Part shown: in pieces, positions 16,989 to 26,430 of the stretch
How the letters are laid out: every line of letters starts with the position of its first letter
Numbering within the stretch: position 1 is the stretch's first letter
Origin: Acidimicrobiales bacterium
Lineage (GTDB): Bacteria; Actinomycetota; Acidimicrobiia; Acidimicrobiales; Poriferisodalaceae
Length of the DNA: 64,000 nt
Direction of reading: 5' to 3'
Assembly: GCA_009843525.1 (NCBI GenBank)
Contig: VYDH01000031.1
Span: 36,870 to 100,869, forward strand
Made by a program: the position numbers and the translations under genes
Notes under the pieces: generated by a model
Seen by the model: only the letters and a program-made list of their open reading frames with translations
Databases searched by the model: none
Told to the model about the DNA's origin: nothing

Positions 16989-19136
16989 GTGCACTGGCCG
17001 ACGTGGGCCCCTCGCTGGTCGATCATCACGGCGGCCGCCATCCTGGCCGCGTCCATCGGTGGGACGGCTGTGCTGGCGATCCGGAACTCGGATGACGCTC
17101 CCCCTCCGACTGCTCCGACGACGTCAGCCGCGCCTGCGGCTGCCAGTACGCCAATCGTCATTCCCACGACAGCTCCAGGCACGCCGACCCAAGTGAGCCC
17201 CGACACTGTGCACTTGCGGATTGCCGCGCTCGCAGCGGAGCTGGCGGCCACGCCTGTCGTCGTGCGCACCGACACCGGCGAGCAGACGCTCACGGTGGCC
17301 GACCTCGGCATTGCGCTGGAGCGAGACGCCACGTTCGGGGCCGTTCGGGAGCTGCGAGCGGGCGATGCCGAAGAAACCGGCGGAAGCGCTGAGTCGTGGG
17401 TTGCGTGGTCCACAGACCCCCAGTTCACCGAGCGCCGGTACCTCGTCGATCGGTCGAGGGCTCGAACCGTGCTGGCCAACGCCACTGACCTCGGTGTCAC
17501 GGCGACTCCCCCATCAGTGGTCGTCGTCAATGACACGCTGGCGGTCGACCTCGGCCTGCCCGGTCAGGTCGTCGACGCAGATGCCATCGTCGACCAAGTG
17601 CTCGAGGGCATCGCACGCTCGTTCACCCGCATCGAGATCGCCGCAGAGCTGACGCAGAGCGAACCGATCCCGTACACACCCGAATTGCAGCAGGCCGTCA
17701 ATGCGGCACACCAGAACTACGGGCGAAGCCTGCTCGTGGCGTACGGCGAAGCAACCCACGACCTCACCATCGAGACAATCGCTGGCTGGCTCCGGCTCGA
17801 CCCCGGGGCAACACCCCCGGAGATCGCTTTCGATCATGAGCAGGTCGGGCCGTACCTCGAGGAAGCATTTGCCGCAGCATCGGCACCCTTCACCACCGGC
17901 GCGATGGCCGTTGCCAGCGGCGTGCCGACGGTGGTGGCGAGCGATGGCAGCGTCGCGTGCTGTGCGGACGATGTCGGCGCCCTGATCGAAGAAGCGCTGC
18001 TGGCGCGCATCGAAGGACCACTGGCGCTGCCGTCGCGCCCTGCGGTGAGCCGGGAGGAGCAGGCGCACCTGGAAGCGCTGGGCATCATCGAGCTCGTCGG
18101 CACCTTCACCACGAAGCATGCGTGCTGCCAGGGACGCGTCGAGAACATCCACCGTTTCGCGGAGCTGATGCGCGGCGCGATGGTCGAGCCCGGCCAGAGC
18201 CTCTCGCTGAACGGACATGTCGGCCGGCGAACCGAAGAAAAGGGCTTCGTGGAGGGCGGGTTCATTGAGAAGGGCGTGCTGGTCGACGACATCGGCGGCG
18301 GAGTGTCGCAGTTCGCCACCACCATCTTCAATGCGCTGATCCGGGCCGGTATGACTATCGACGAGTACCAGACGCACTCGCTGTACCTGAGCCGTTACCC
18401 GTTCGGCTTGGATCCCACCATTTCGTACCCGAAGCCCGATCTGACGTTCACCAATCCCACGCCGTACGGCCTGCTCATCTGGCCGACATACACCGACACG
18501 TCGATAACCGTCGAGCTGTACTCCACGCGCAATGTTCAGGTGACCATTGGCGAGCCCGAGGAGGAAATGCAGGAATTCTGCCGACGGGTCCGCACAGAGC
18601 GGACACGGGTGTTCTCGGATGGCACCGTCGACACGGACACATTCCATGCCCGCTACCGGCCCGAAGAAGGGCGCGACTGCGACGGTGCGCGTTCGGTGCC
18701 GCGGCAGTGCATGGATCCGCTGCTGGCACCCTCGGATGCACCGGGCGACGGACCGGCGGCCGACGGCGAGGCGCTGGAGGATGCTTCCGGCACTGCCGAT
18801 GCCGAAGGGGCTGAGCCAGAGCTGGTCGAAGACGGCAGCGAGCGTGCAGACGGGTCGATCGTGGAGTGCCCGCCGCTCGAATGCGTTGAACAGCCCGGCG
18901 AGCGCGACTCGGAACTGCCGCGCTATCCCGACGATCCCTGTCTCGGTGTCGATCTGAGCACGCTGAGAGCCGACGAAGGGACGGAATCCGGCGAAGGCGA
19001 CGCAGCCCAGGGCGAGGGCGGCTCGACCGAGCCTGACGACACCGGCAGCACCGGCGAGGAAGGTCACGACGCCGAGGGCGGGCAGTCCGCCACGGATGGT
19101 GGGGTCACCGAAACCGGCGAGCCCGAGAGGTCATGA
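16989..19136 (+). CDS. VanW-family surface protein
   Basis: A 715-residue protein with an N-terminal membrane anchor or signal (about 10-32) and a Thr/Pro/Ala linker. Two putative peptidoglycan-binding (PG_binding_4-like) regions are near 75-190 and 230-300. The VanW domain is at about 360-515: GTFTTKHACCQGRVENIHR, PGQSLSLNGHVG, GGGVSQFATTIFNALIRAG and DPTISYPKPDL are hallmarks. The last ~145 residues are acidic and low in complexity (Glu/Asp/Gly/Thr), an unusual tail, probably extracellular. GTG 16989 is leaderless by its spacing to TACGAT. It heads a tight run with the flavoprotein, coaA and HIT genes. Confidence 0.9.
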   Translation: MHWPTWAPRWSIITAAAILAASIGGTAVLAIRNSDDAPPPTAPTTSAAPAAASTPIVIPTTAPGTPTQVSPDTVHLRIAALAAELAATPVVVRTDTGEQTLTVADLGIALERDATFGAVRELRAGDAEETGGSAESWVAWSTDPQFTERRYLVDRSRARTVLANATDLGVTATPPSVVVVNDTLAVDLGLPGQVVDADAIVDQVLEGIARSFTRIEIAAELTQSEPIPYTPELQQAVNAAHQNYGRSLLVAYGEATHDLTIETIAGWLRLDPGATPPEIAFDHEQVGPYLEEAFAAASAPFTTGAMAVASGVPTVVASDGSVACCADDVGALIEEALLARIEGPLALPSRPAVSREEQAHLEALGIIELVGTFTTKHACCQGRVENIHRFAELMRGAMVEPGQSLSLNGHVGRRTEEKGFVEGGFIEKGVLVDDIGGGVSQFATTIFNALIRAGMTIDEYQTHSLYLSRYPFGLDPTISYPKPDLTFTNPTPYGLLIWPTYTDTSITVELYSTRNVQVTIGEPEEEMQEFCRRVRTERTRVFSDGTVDTDTFHARYRPEEGRDCDGARSVPRQCMDPLLAPSDAPGDGPAADGEALEDASGTADAEGAEPELVEDGSERADGSIVECPPLECVEQPGERDSELPRYPDDPCLGVDLSTLRADEGTESGEGDAAQGEGGSTEPDDTGSTGEEGHDAEGGQSATDGGVTETGEPERS

Positions 19137-19140
19137 GCGG

Positions 19141-20409
19141 ATGACCATCGTCGATGTCTTGATCGTCGGTGCCGGTCCGGCGGGTGCATCCGCAGCCGTG
19201 TGGGCACGGCGCGCGGGACTCGGAGTCATGCTCGTCGACCGGGCGGCGCCAGGACGCGACAAGTGCTGCGGCGACGGCCTCACAGCGCTCGCGCTGCGCG
19301 AGCTCGAATCACTCGGCCTGCAGCCGGAGCGGATGAACTCGTGGATGCCGGTGGCATCTGCGTGCGTGCGCACGCCGCGCGGGCGCGTTATGAGGCTGCC
19401 CCTCCCCGACGGGCGCGGGCAGTTTGCGAGCGTGTGCCGGCGCACCGAGCTGGATGCGGAGCTCGTTGACCTTGCGGCGGCAGCGCAGGCTGACGTGCGT
19501 CTCGGCATCGCATTCGACGGCTTCGAAGACTCCGGTGAGCGGGCGAGCTCGGCGTCCGTCCGGCTCAGCGACGGCAGCGTCGTGCAAGCCCGCTTCGTGG
19601 TGGCTGCTGACGGCGTGTATTCCGCCGTGCGCAAAGCGCTCGGCATCGGCCCAGATCGCTACCGGGGCGATTGGCATGCGTTTCGCGGCTATCTGCACGC
19701 AAGCGGCCCCGCTGCGCGCGACATGTGGGTCTGGTTCGAGCCCGACCTGCTGCCGGGTTACGCCTGGTCGTTCCCGTTGGGTGATGGGCGAGTCAATGTC
19801 GGCTTCGGGGTGCCCCGAAACCGCCGCGGCCACAACGCTGCTGGCGGTGCGGGCACCCTCGCGGGCAGCGAGATTGCCACCATCTGGGCGGGCCTCACCG
19901 AGCGCCAGCACATCGCGAGTGTGCTCGGCCCTCACCAAACCGACGGCCCGACACGGGCGTGGCCGATACCGGCACGGCTGGGAGAGGTGGAGCTGGCGCA
20001 AGGTCGCACACTGCTGTGCGGCGACGCCGCTGCGGCCGCCGATCCGCTCACCGGCGAGGGAATCGGCCAGGCCCTGCAAATGGGGCGCATGGCGGCAGCC
20101 GCGATTGCGCGCGGCGGCCCACCGCACAGCGTGGCGGCTCGCTACGTGCGCGAGGCACGAGCCGAGTTCACGCTGGATCACCGGCTGGCGCGCGGGCTCA
20201 GCCGCGTCCTGGCGCACGAACGTCTGGCCGAACTCTCGCTTCGAGCCGTCGACTGGTCCGGATGGACCCGCCGGCAATTCGCCCGCTGGATGTTCGAGGA
20301 CTACCCGCGAGCCGCCGTCGCGACACCGCGTCGCTGGCATCGGGGCATGGCGACAGCACAAGGCGCGTACGACCCGGTTGCGGTCAGTGCCATAAGTTCG
20401 CCAAGCTAA
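19141..20409 (+). CDS. Geranylgeranyl-reductase-family FAD-dependent oxidoreductase
   Basis: A 422-residue flavoprotein. The GxGxxG dinucleotide motif is in IVGAGPAGASAA (9-19), then the GGR hallmark GRDKCCGDGLTALAL (about 38-52), a second FAD motif VVAADGVYSAVRKALG, and the C-terminal LLCGDAAAAADPLTGEGIGQALQMG. Such enzymes reduce isoprenoid chains of menaquinone or lipids. In actinobacteria they often sit near respiratory or cell-envelope genes. ATG 19141 is 4 bases after the vanW-domain stop; the longer frame from 19096 would overlap that gene. Substrate is unproven. Confidence 0.9.
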   Translation: MTIVDVLIVGAGPAGASAAVWARRAGLGVMLVDRAAPGRDKCCGDGLTALALRELESLGLQPERMNSWMPVASACVRTPRGRVMRLPLPDGRGQFASVCRRTELDAELVDLAAAAQADVRLGIAFDGFEDSGERASSASVRLSDGSVVQARFVVAADGVYSAVRKALGIGPDRYRGDWHAFRGYLHASGPAARDMWVWFEPDLLPGYAWSFPLGDGRVNVGFGVPRNRRGHNAAGGAGTLAGSEIATIWAGLTERQHIASVLGPHQTDGPTRAWPIPARLGEVELAQGRTLLCGDAAAAADPLTGEGIGQALQMGRMAAAAIARGGPPHSVAARYVREARAEFTLDHRLARGLSRVLAHERLAELSLRAVDWSGWTRRQFARWMFEDYPRAAVATPRRWHRGMATAQGAYDPVAVSAISSPS

Positions 20410-20413
20410 GCGG

Positions 20414-21373
20414 GTGACGGACGCCACCACCTTCGACAGAAGGCTCGAGCCGGGCATCGACGATCGGCATTGCAGGTTCACCCGCGAGCAGTGGGCGAAG
20501 CTGCGAGACGCCACGCCGTTGTCGTTGACGGAGGCCGAGCTCGAGGCGCTGGCGGGTCTCGTGGAGCCTGTGACGCTCGACATGGTGCGCGACATCTACC
20601 TGCCCCTGTCGCGCCTGTTGAACCTGCGTGTGGCGGCCAAACGCCAACTGCGCGCCGCCACCGAGGGCTTCTTCGGCAGGGTGCTGCCGCCGCGCCCGTA
20701 CCTGATCGGCATCGGCGGAAGCGTCTCGGCCGGCAAGAGCACCACGGCACGCATTCTGCGAGCTGTCTTGGCCTCGTGGCCGGATCACCCGGAGGTGGAT
20801 CTGGTGACGACGGACGGGTTCCTGCTGCCGAATGCCGAGCTCACCGCGCGCGGCATCCTCGGGCGCAAGGGCTTTCCCGAGTCGTACCGCCGCGGCGACC
20901 TGCGCGATTTCCTCCAGCGGATCTCGAGCGGCGAGCCCGACGTGGCCGCGCCGCTCTACTCGCACAGCCTGTACGACGTGACCGACGAGGTGCAGCTCAT
21001 CAACCAGCCCGACGTCCTCATCGTCGAGGGTCTGAACGTGCTGCAGACCGGGCCGCCGTCGAGCACGCCCTTCGTGTCGGACTTCTTCGACTTCACGATT
21101 TACGTCGACGCCGAAGCTGAAGATCTTGAGGAGTGGTACGTCGAGCGCTTCCAGCAACTGCGCAAGACGGTGTTCCGCGAGCAGACCGCCTATTTCGCTC
21201 AGTTCGCCGATCTGCCGCCTTCAGCGGCCGACGCGGTCGCACGCACGATCTGGCGCTCGATCAACCTCGTCAATCTGCAGGAGAACATCCTGCCGACACG
21301 GGCTCGAGCCGACCTAGTGCTCGCAAAGGGGCACGATCACGTCGTTGACCACGTCGAGCTCCGGTATCACTAG
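20414..21373 (+). CDS. coaA: Type I pantothenate kinase
   Basis: A 319-residue bacterial PanK-I, the first and rate-limiting step of coenzyme A synthesis (pantothenate to 4'-phosphopantothenate). P-loop GGSVSAGKST is at 101-110. DIYLPLSRLLNL (59-70), TTDGFLLPN, RKGFPESYRRGDL and the VEGLNVLQ strand match CoaA closely. GTG start 20414 follows the flavoprotein stop by 4 bases. Its position upstream of CoA-ester enzymes (enoyl-CoA hydratase, CaiB) is suggestive, but the gene is a housekeeping one. Confidence 0.96.
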   Translation: MTDATTFDRRLEPGIDDRHCRFTREQWAKLRDATPLSLTEAELEALAGLVEPVTLDMVRDIYLPLSRLLNLRVAAKRQLRAATEGFFGRVLPPRPYLIGIGGSVSAGKSTTARILRAVLASWPDHPEVDLVTTDGFLLPNAELTARGILGRKGFPESYRRGDLRDFLQRISSGEPDVAAPLYSHSLYDVTDEVQLINQPDVLIVEGLNVLQTGPPSSTPFVSDFFDFTIYVDAEAEDLEEWYVERFQQLRKTVFREQTAYFAQFADLPPSAADAVARTIWRSINLVNLQENILPTRARADLVLAKGHDHVVDHVELRYH

Positions 21374-21393
21374 GCACCGCACGCCCTCGACTT

Positions 21394-21879
21394 ATGGCGA
21401 ATTCCGCTGCGAATGATCCGCCGGCTGCGGGCCGGATGCCGGGCTGCACGTTCTGTTCGATCGTGGCAGGTGACATCCCGGCACTGCGTATCTACGAAGA
21501 CGATCACGCCGTGGCTTTCATGGATCGACTGCCCATGACCGTCGGTCACTGTCTGGTCATTCCCCGCAGGCACGTGACCGACATCTGGGAACTCACCGAT
21601 GACGATGCGGCACACGTGATGCAGGCGGCGCGCCGGGTGGCAAGCCTGGTGCGCGAGCGGCTCAAGCCGGCAGGCGTGAACTTGCTCAACAACAACGGCG
21701 CCGCCGCAGACCAGACGCAGTTTCACTTCCACATCCACGTGATCCCGCGCTACGGGCGGGACCGGCTGCTGCACCCCTGGGAACGGATCTTCGCGCCCGC
21801 AGGCGAGATCGAATCGGCGTACCGGTTGCTCAGCGCGCCCAGCTCGCAGGCCCCGGCGGCTGCCACCCCGAACAACTAG
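21394..21879 (+). CDS. HIT-family nucleotide hydrolase/transferase
   Basis: A 161-residue histidine-triad protein. [20 protein letters not shown] begins the domain near 18, and the catalytic triad HFHIHVIPR is at 111-119 with preceding Asn-Asn-Asn-Gly. The N-terminal Cys-x2-Cys (18/21) suggests the zinc-binding Hint subgroup. Likely hydrolyses aminoacyl-AMP or AMP-linked substrates. It lies 20 bases after coaA. The C-terminal ~25 residues are Pro/Ala-rich and probably disordered. Confidence 0.92.
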   Translation: MANSAANDPPAAGRMPGCTFCSIVAGDIPALRIYEDDHAVAFMDRLPMTVGHCLVIPRRHVTDIWELTDDDAAHVMQAARRVASLVRERLKPAGVNLLNNNGAAADQTQFHFHIHVIPRYGRDRLLHPWERIFAPAGEIESAYRLLSAPSSQAPAAATPNN

Positions 21880-21882
21880 CTT
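21877..21882 (+). promoter_or_regulatory. Putative leaderless -10 element of enoyl-CoA hydratase gene
   Basis: TAGCTT, whose TAG is the HIT stop codon, with 8 bases to ATG at 21891. No Shine-Dalgarno precedes that ATG. Confidence 0.35.
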
Positions 21883-21890
21883 CGGGCGCC

Positions 21891-22688
21891 ATGAACGACC
21901 GCTACGCCCCCTTCTCCGCGCTCCAGATCACCGGTCCCGACGACGACGGCGTGCTCGAGATCGTGATCGACACGCCAGGTCGGCTGAATTCGGTGGACGC
22001 GCCGAAGCACCTGGCGCTGGCCGACGTCTGGCGGGCAGTCGACGAAGACCCCGACACCCGGGTGGCCGTCATCCGGGGCGCCAACGGCACGTTCTCCGCC
22101 GGCGGCGACCTCGACATGATCCAGGAGATCATGGACGACTTCGAGACGCGCCAGCGGGCGCTGCGCGAGGCGCGAGACATCGTCTACAACATGATCAACT
22201 GCTCCAAGGTCATCGTGTCGGCGATCGAGGGTGTTGCCGTCGGGGCCGGTTTGGCGGCGGCGCTGATGGCCGACATCTCCATCGCCGGGCGCAGCGCGCG
22301 GATCGTGGATGGGCACACCAAGCTCGGCGTGGCCGCCGGCGATCACGCGGCGATCGTGTGGCCGATCCTGTGCGGCATGGCCAAGTCGAAGTACTACCTG
22401 CTGACCTGCGACACGATCACGGGCGAAGAGGCCGACGACATGGGCCTCGTCAGCAAGGTTGTCGACGACGATGCCGTGCTCGACGAGGCATTCGCCGTCG
22501 CCCGCAGGCTGGCGGGAGGCAGCCAGAGCGCCATCCGCTGGACGAAGTACAGCCTCAACAACTGGATGCGGATGGCAGGGCCCATCTTCGACACCTCTGC
22601 TGCCTTGGAGATGCTGGGCTTCACGGGCGCTGATGTGCGCGAGGGCCACGCCGCCATCGTCGAGAAGCGCCGTCCGAATTTCGCCTGA
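21891..22688 (+). CDS. Enoyl-CoA hydratase/isomerase family protein
   Basis: A 265-residue crotonase. Oxyanion-hole segments are [14 protein letters not shown] (about 64-77) and [17 protein letters not shown] (about 114-130), followed by [17 protein letters not shown]. An Asp replaces the Glu usual for hydratases in this loop (GDH), so a classical hydratase reaction is uncertain. It lies 11 bases after the HIT gene and is followed by a CaiB transferase gene 29 bases on, consistent with one acyl-CoA pathway. Confidence 0.9.
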   Translation: MNDRYAPFSALQITGPDDDGVLEIVIDTPGRLNSVDAPKHLALADVWRAVDEDPDTRVAVIRGANGTFSAGGDLDMIQEIMDDFETRQRALREARDIVYNMINCSKVIVSAIEGVAVGAGLAAALMADISIAGRSARIVDGHTKLGVAAGDHAAIVWPILCGMAKSKYYLLTCDTITGEEADDMGLVSKVVDDDAVLDEAFAVARRLAGGSQSAIRWTKYSLNNWMRMAGPIFDTSAALEMLGFTGADVREGHAAIVEKRRPNFA

Positions 22689-22717
22689 CCCGGGCAGAGA
22701 ATCGAAGAGACGAAGAC

Positions 22718-23965
22718 ATGACGAAGCTGGATCCCCCCGACGAAGACCATCTCACCGCTCATGAGCGGGCTGCGCCGATGGCTGCCCAGAACTCGGGCCC
22801 GCTCCAAGGTGTTCGCATCATCGACTGCACCCATGCGCTGGCAGGCCCGTGGTCGACGATGATGCTTGCCGACCTCGGCGCCGATGTGATCAAGGTGGAG
22901 CCGCCGCGGGGCGAGCTGGCCCGCAAGATGCCGCCGTTCACCCGCGAGGACACCGAACGGAACTTCGGCGCCGGGTTCGCCAACTACAACCGCAACAAGC
23001 GAGGCGTGGCTCTCGACCTCACCGACGATGACCAGCGGGAACAGTTCCTGCAACTCGTCGACACAGCGGATGCACTCGTCGAGAACATGCGCGCGGGCGT
23101 GATGGATGCGCTCGGAGTGGGCTGGGAGGTGCTCCACGAGCGCAATCCCCGGCTCGTGTACGGCGCCATCCGGGGCTTCGGCGACCCCCGCTCAGGCGAG
23201 AGCCCCTATGTCGACTGGCCGGCGTACGACGTCGTGGCCCAGGCGATGTCGGGCATGGTCTCGGCCACCGGCAGCGGTCCCGACGACCGGCACGTCGTGG
23301 GTCCCTACATCGGCGACACCTACCCCGGCACGATCGGCGCCATGGGAGTGCTGGCAGCGCTGTTCCATGCGCAGCGGACCGGCGAGGGACAGTTCGTGGA
23401 TGTCTCGATGGTGGATGCCGTGATGGCGCTCAGCGAAGTCGGCGTCACCCGCTACAGCGTGATGGGCCAGCCCGATACGCCCCCCAGCGGCAACAAGAAC
23501 CAGTACATCGTGCCGTTCGACATCTTCGACACCATCGACGGGGCCATCGCCATCGGCGCCCCCACCGACAACCACTGGCGCGAGCTGGCGGTTGCGATGG
23601 GCCGACCCGAGTGGGCCACCGCAGAAGAGACCCGCACCTTGCGAGCGCGCTACCACCATCGCGACGAGATCATCACGGCACTGACCGAGTGGGCCGCAAC
23701 TCTCACCAATGCGGAGGTCATCGCGGCGATCGGCGGCAAGGTGCCGTGCGGCCCGGTCAACCACCCCGGCGACCTGTTCAGCGATCCCCATGTCGCGGCC
23801 CGCGACATGCTGGTGGCGGTCGAGCAACCGGTGGGCCGGCCCATCGTCCAGATCGCGCCGCCGATTCGCATGAGCGCCACGCCGCCGGGCATCTACCGCC
23901 GCGCTCCCAAGCTCGGCGAGCACAATGACGAAGTGCTCGGTGAGCTCGGCGACGACGCTGACTGA
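22718..23965 (+). CDS. CaiB/BaiF-type CoA transferase
   Basis: A 415-residue class III CoA transferase moving CoA between carboxylic acids. The N-terminal GVRIIDCTHALAGPWSTMMLA and the strand GADVIKVEPPRGE are diagnostic. LENMRAGVMDALGVGWEVL and GQFVDVSMVDAVM follow, and the catalytic Asp is expected in the segment near 165-175 (FGDPR-SPYVDWPAYD). The first ~28 residues are a hydrophilic extension. The GAAGAGACGAAGAC upstream of ATG 22718 is a weak Shine-Dalgarno. Confidence 0.92.
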   Translation: MTKLDPPDEDHLTAHERAAPMAAQNSGPLQGVRIIDCTHALAGPWSTMMLADLGADVIKVEPPRGELARKMPPFTREDTERNFGAGFANYNRNKRGVALDLTDDDQREQFLQLVDTADALVENMRAGVMDALGVGWEVLHERNPRLVYGAIRGFGDPRSGESPYVDWPAYDVVAQAMSGMVSATGSGPDDRHVVGPYIGDTYPGTIGAMGVLAALFHAQRTGEGQFVDVSMVDAVMALSEVGVTRYSVMGQPDTPPSGNKNQYIVPFDIFDTIDGAIAIGAPTDNHWRELAVAMGRPEWATAEETRTLRARYHHRDEIITALTEWAATLTNAEVIAAIGGKVPCGPVNHPGDLFSDPHVAARDMLVAVEQPVGRPIVQIAPPIRMSATPPGIYRRAPKLGEHNDEVLGELGDDAD

Positions 23966-24016
23966 TCGCGTCCGCCGGCGAGGCGACACGATCACAGAGC
24001 ACCCCTGACCCACGGG

Positions 24017-24022
24017 TAGCGT
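24017..24022 (+). promoter_or_regulatory. Putative leaderless -10 element of map
   Basis: TAGCGT with 7 bases to ATG 24030. The hexamer overlaps the competing GTG at 24021, which argues against that GTG as start. Confidence 0.4.
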
Positions 24023-24029
24023 GACGACG

Positions 24030-25031
24030 ATGGGCAGGCGCAAGCGTCGAGTGCCAGCATCGCGCACGAGGCCTTCTGGCTTCGAGCCAGTGGTCGCCGG
24101 CATGGTCTCGCCCCGGCGAGCCGTGCCCGCGCACATCGAACTGCCCCCGTACGCGCTCAGCGGCAAGTCCTCACCGGCCCCGAGCGGCGTGGAACCCTCC
24201 GACGGCGCCACGATCGACGCCATGCGGTCGGCAGGCTCGGCGGCACGGCGCGTGCTGAGGGCCGTGGCAGCCGAGATCGCACCGGGCGTCACCAGCGATC
24301 ATCTCGACGAGGTCTGCCACGAGACATGCATTGCCGAAAGCGGCTACCCGAGCCCGCTCAACTACAACGGCTTCCCGAAGTCGCTGTGCACCTCGGCCAA
24401 CGAGATCATCTGCCACGGCATCCCCGATGACCGGCGGCTGCGCGACGGCGACATCGTGAACTGCGATGTGACGATCTTCGTCGGCGGCGTGCACGGCGAC
24501 CACTCCGAGACGTTCTTGGTGGGCGATGTTGACGAGGCCTCGCGGCGGCTCGTCGAGGTCACCCGCGAATCCATGTATCACGGCATAGCTGCGGTACGGC
24601 CGGGAGCCCAGGTGTGCGACATCGGGCGCGCCATCCAGGCGCGGGCAGAGTCCGAGGGCTACGGCGTCGTGCGCGAGTTCGTCGGCCATGGCATCGGGCA
24701 GATCTTCCACCGGCTGCCCAACATCCCGCACTACTTCGACCCCTCTGCGCGGACCGAGCTGGTCGAGGGCATGACCTTCACGGTGGAGCCCATGATCACG
24801 GCAGGCACGCCACGCGCGCAGCTGTGGCCTGACGGCTGGACTGCCATGACGGCCGATCGCAGCCGCACCGCGCAGTTCGAGCACACGGTGCTGGTCACCG
24901 CTGACGGCGCCGAACTGCTGACCGTGACCGACGACGAGCCACAGCCGTTTCTCTCCGCCAGCGCCGCTAGCCGACTCAACCCCGACAACTGGCCCCGGCA
25001 GCTCCCCACGGCGGCCGTGAGAACCGGCTGA
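24030..25031 (+). CDS. map: Type I methionine aminopeptidase
   Basis: A 333-residue methionyl aminopeptidase removing N-terminal Met from nascent proteins. The N-terminal ~75 residues carry the basic, Pro-rich extension of the actinobacterial type Ic enzymes (MVSPRRAVPAHIELPPY). Metal ligands are visible in VNCDVTIF, GVHGDHSETF, VGHGIGQIFHRLPNIPHY, FTVEPMI and AQFEHTVLV. NYNGFPKSLCTSANEIICHGIP is the family substrate-pocket segment. The LysM lipoprotein gene starts 3 bases after its stop. Confidence 0.95.
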   Translation: MGRRKRRVPASRTRPSGFEPVVAGMVSPRRAVPAHIELPPYALSGKSSPAPSGVEPSDGATIDAMRSAGSAARRVLRAVAAEIAPGVTSDHLDEVCHETCIAESGYPSPLNYNGFPKSLCTSANEIICHGIPDDRRLRDGDIVNCDVTIFVGGVHGDHSETFLVGDVDEASRRLVEVTRESMYHGIAAVRPGAQVCDIGRAIQARAESEGYGVVREFVGHGIGQIFHRLPNIPHYFDPSARTELVEGMTFTVEPMITAGTPRAQLWPDGWTAMTADRSRTAQFEHTVLVTADGAELLTVTDDEPQPFLSASAASRLNPDNWPRQLPTAAVRTG

Positions 25032-25034
25032 GCC

Positions 25035-25394
25035 ATGCCTCGACCGCCTGCCGCTGGTGCCGCATGCGCCGGCCGGCTCGCCGCGGCCCTGGTGGCCGTG
25101 GTTGCGATCGGCGGCGCCTGTGCCTCCGAGCCGGAAGCAGAGCCGATCCCGACGACCCTTCCCGTGCTCACGACGCTGCGCCCGCAGCTCACCACGACCA
25201 CCATCGCCGCGCCGCCTCCGCAGCGCCGCATCTACGTGGTGCAGCCGGGAGACACGCTCAGCAAGATCGCCAACGGATTCGGCGTCTCCGTCCAGGCGCT
25301 CATGGAAGAGAACGGCAAGGAGGACACGCTGCTGCGCATCGGGGAGCAGCTGGTCATCCCGCCGACCGTCGTCGGCGCCAACAGCTCACAGTGA
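25035..25394 (+). CDS. LysM-domain lipoprotein (first of a pair)
   Basis: A 119-residue putative lipoprotein. The N-terminal Arg-containing signal and hydrophobic stretch end in lipobox IGGAC (Cys29), then a Thr/Pro-rich linker and one LysM domain (about 66-112): YVVQPGDTLSKIANGFGVS with GEQLVIPP. It is expected outside the membrane, bound to peptidoglycan. Its stop overlaps the GTG of the next LysM gene (GTGA), indicating translational coupling. Confidence 0.88.
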   Translation: MPRPPAAGAACAGRLAAALVAVVAIGGACASEPEAEPIPTTLPVLTTLRPQLTTTTIAAPPPQRRIYVVQPGDTLSKIANGFGVSVQALMEENGKEDTLLRIGEQLVIPPTVVGANSSQ

Positions 25395-25837
25395 CGAAGG
25401 TCAGTGGCTGCTCCTGCTCACGACGCCGGCGAGTGATGACCGTGGCGATCGCTGTTGCGGCTTCGGGCATGGCGATCGGGTGCACGCTGCTGCCGGGCGA
25501 GTCCCGAACCGAGGCCTCTGCTACGACGGTTCCTGCGCCCACGGTGGCACCGGCCACCACGACCGAACCGCCGGTGCTGACCCCGTACACGGTGGTGCGC
25601 GGCGACACGCTCATCCAGATCGCCGACCGGTACGGCATTCACCTGAACGACTTGGTGCGGGTCAACAACATCGCCGACCCCACCAAGATCTTCGTCGGCC
25701 AGATTCTTCTGATCCCGCCGCCGCCCGACCCCGATGCCGGGCCCGCGCTCACCATCCCTCCCGCCACCGACCCTGTCCTCCCGCCGCTGCTGCCAACCAC
25801 GACTGCGCCGCCGATCACGCTCGCGGGGACCGGATGA
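25391..25837 (+). CDS. LysM-domain lipoprotein (second of a pair)
   Basis: A 148-residue protein. Signal RRRR followed by a hydrophobic core ends with lipobox MAIGC (Cys31), then a Thr/Pro linker and LysM domain YTVVRGDTLIQIADRYGIH with VGQILLIPPPP, and a Pro/Thr-rich tail. Start GTG 25391 overlaps the preceding stop by 4 bases and is preferred; ATG 25436 would shorten the signal peptide. Its own TGA overlaps the next gene's ATG (ATGA). The pair looks like a tandem duplication with diverged ends. Confidence 0.85.
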   Translation: MTKVSGCSCSRRRRVMTVAIAVAASGMAIGCTLLPGESRTEASATTVPAPTVAPATTTEPPVLTPYTVVRGDTLIQIADRYGIHLNDLVRVNNIADPTKIFVGQILLIPPPPDPDAGPALTIPPATDPVLPPLLPTTTAPPITLAGTG

Positions 25838-26421
25838 TGTCTGCATCGCCGCTGGGTGACTTTGAGCCGGCCGAGCCGCACGATCCGCTGTCGGCGGCTG
25901 CGCAACAGATCGCTCGCTTTGATCGTGCCGTCGACAGGTGGTGGGAATTCTTGCGAGGCCGCAAGCTGATGGACCGGGTGATGTACGGGGCCTCAGACAT
26001 CGGCGAGTTCAGCCAGATCTGGCACGTGCTGGGTGCCGTTCGAGCCTTGGGGCCACGCCGGGAAGCCTCCGACGCACTGCGCTTCAGCGCACTCATGGCG
26101 CTCGAGTCGCTGGTCGTGAATCAGGGCGTCAAGCGGTTGTTCGCGCGGCGCAGGCCCGGCACGGCCGCAGAGAATCCGACCGACCACCGGCTCCGGCAGC
26201 CGATCACGTCCAGCTTCCCCTCCGGCCACGCCTCGGCAGCCTTCTGTGCCGCGGTGGTGCTGTCGCGCGGGTCGCGACTGGGGCCCATCTACCGCCTGGC
26301 GGCAGCCATCGTGGCCGTCTCACGCGTCCACGTGCGCTTGCATCACGCGAGCGACGTCATTGCGGGCGCCGCCGTCGGCGAGGCAATCGGGCGTCTGGCG
26401 TCGCGGCTGATGCGGCGCTGA
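25834..26421 (+). CDS. PAP2-family phosphatase
   Basis: A 195-residue lipid-phosphatase-type protein. The three-part PAP2 signature is complete: KRLFARRRPG (motif 1), SSFPSGHASAA (motif 2) and SRVHVRLHHASDVIAG (motif 3). Hydrophobic segments around motifs 2 and 3 and at the C-terminus support a membrane location. Likely substrates are phosphatidic acid or polyprenyl pyrophosphate. ATG 25834 overlaps the LysM stop, so expression is coupled to the two envelope lipoproteins. Confidence 0.9.
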   Translation: MMSASPLGDFEPAEPHDPLSAAAQQIARFDRAVDRWWEFLRGRKLMDRVMYGASDIGEFSQIWHVLGAVRALGPRREASDALRFSALMALESLVVNQGVKRLFARRRPGTAAENPTDHRLRQPITSSFPSGHASAAFCAAVVLSRGSRLGPIYRLAAAIVAVSRVHVRLHHASDVIAGAAVGEAIGRLASRLMRR

Positions 26422-26430
26422 GCCGGCGCT

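Noticed and set aside
17514..19067. 517-codon minus-strand frame
   Set aside because: Antisense to the VanW-domain gene; no domains.
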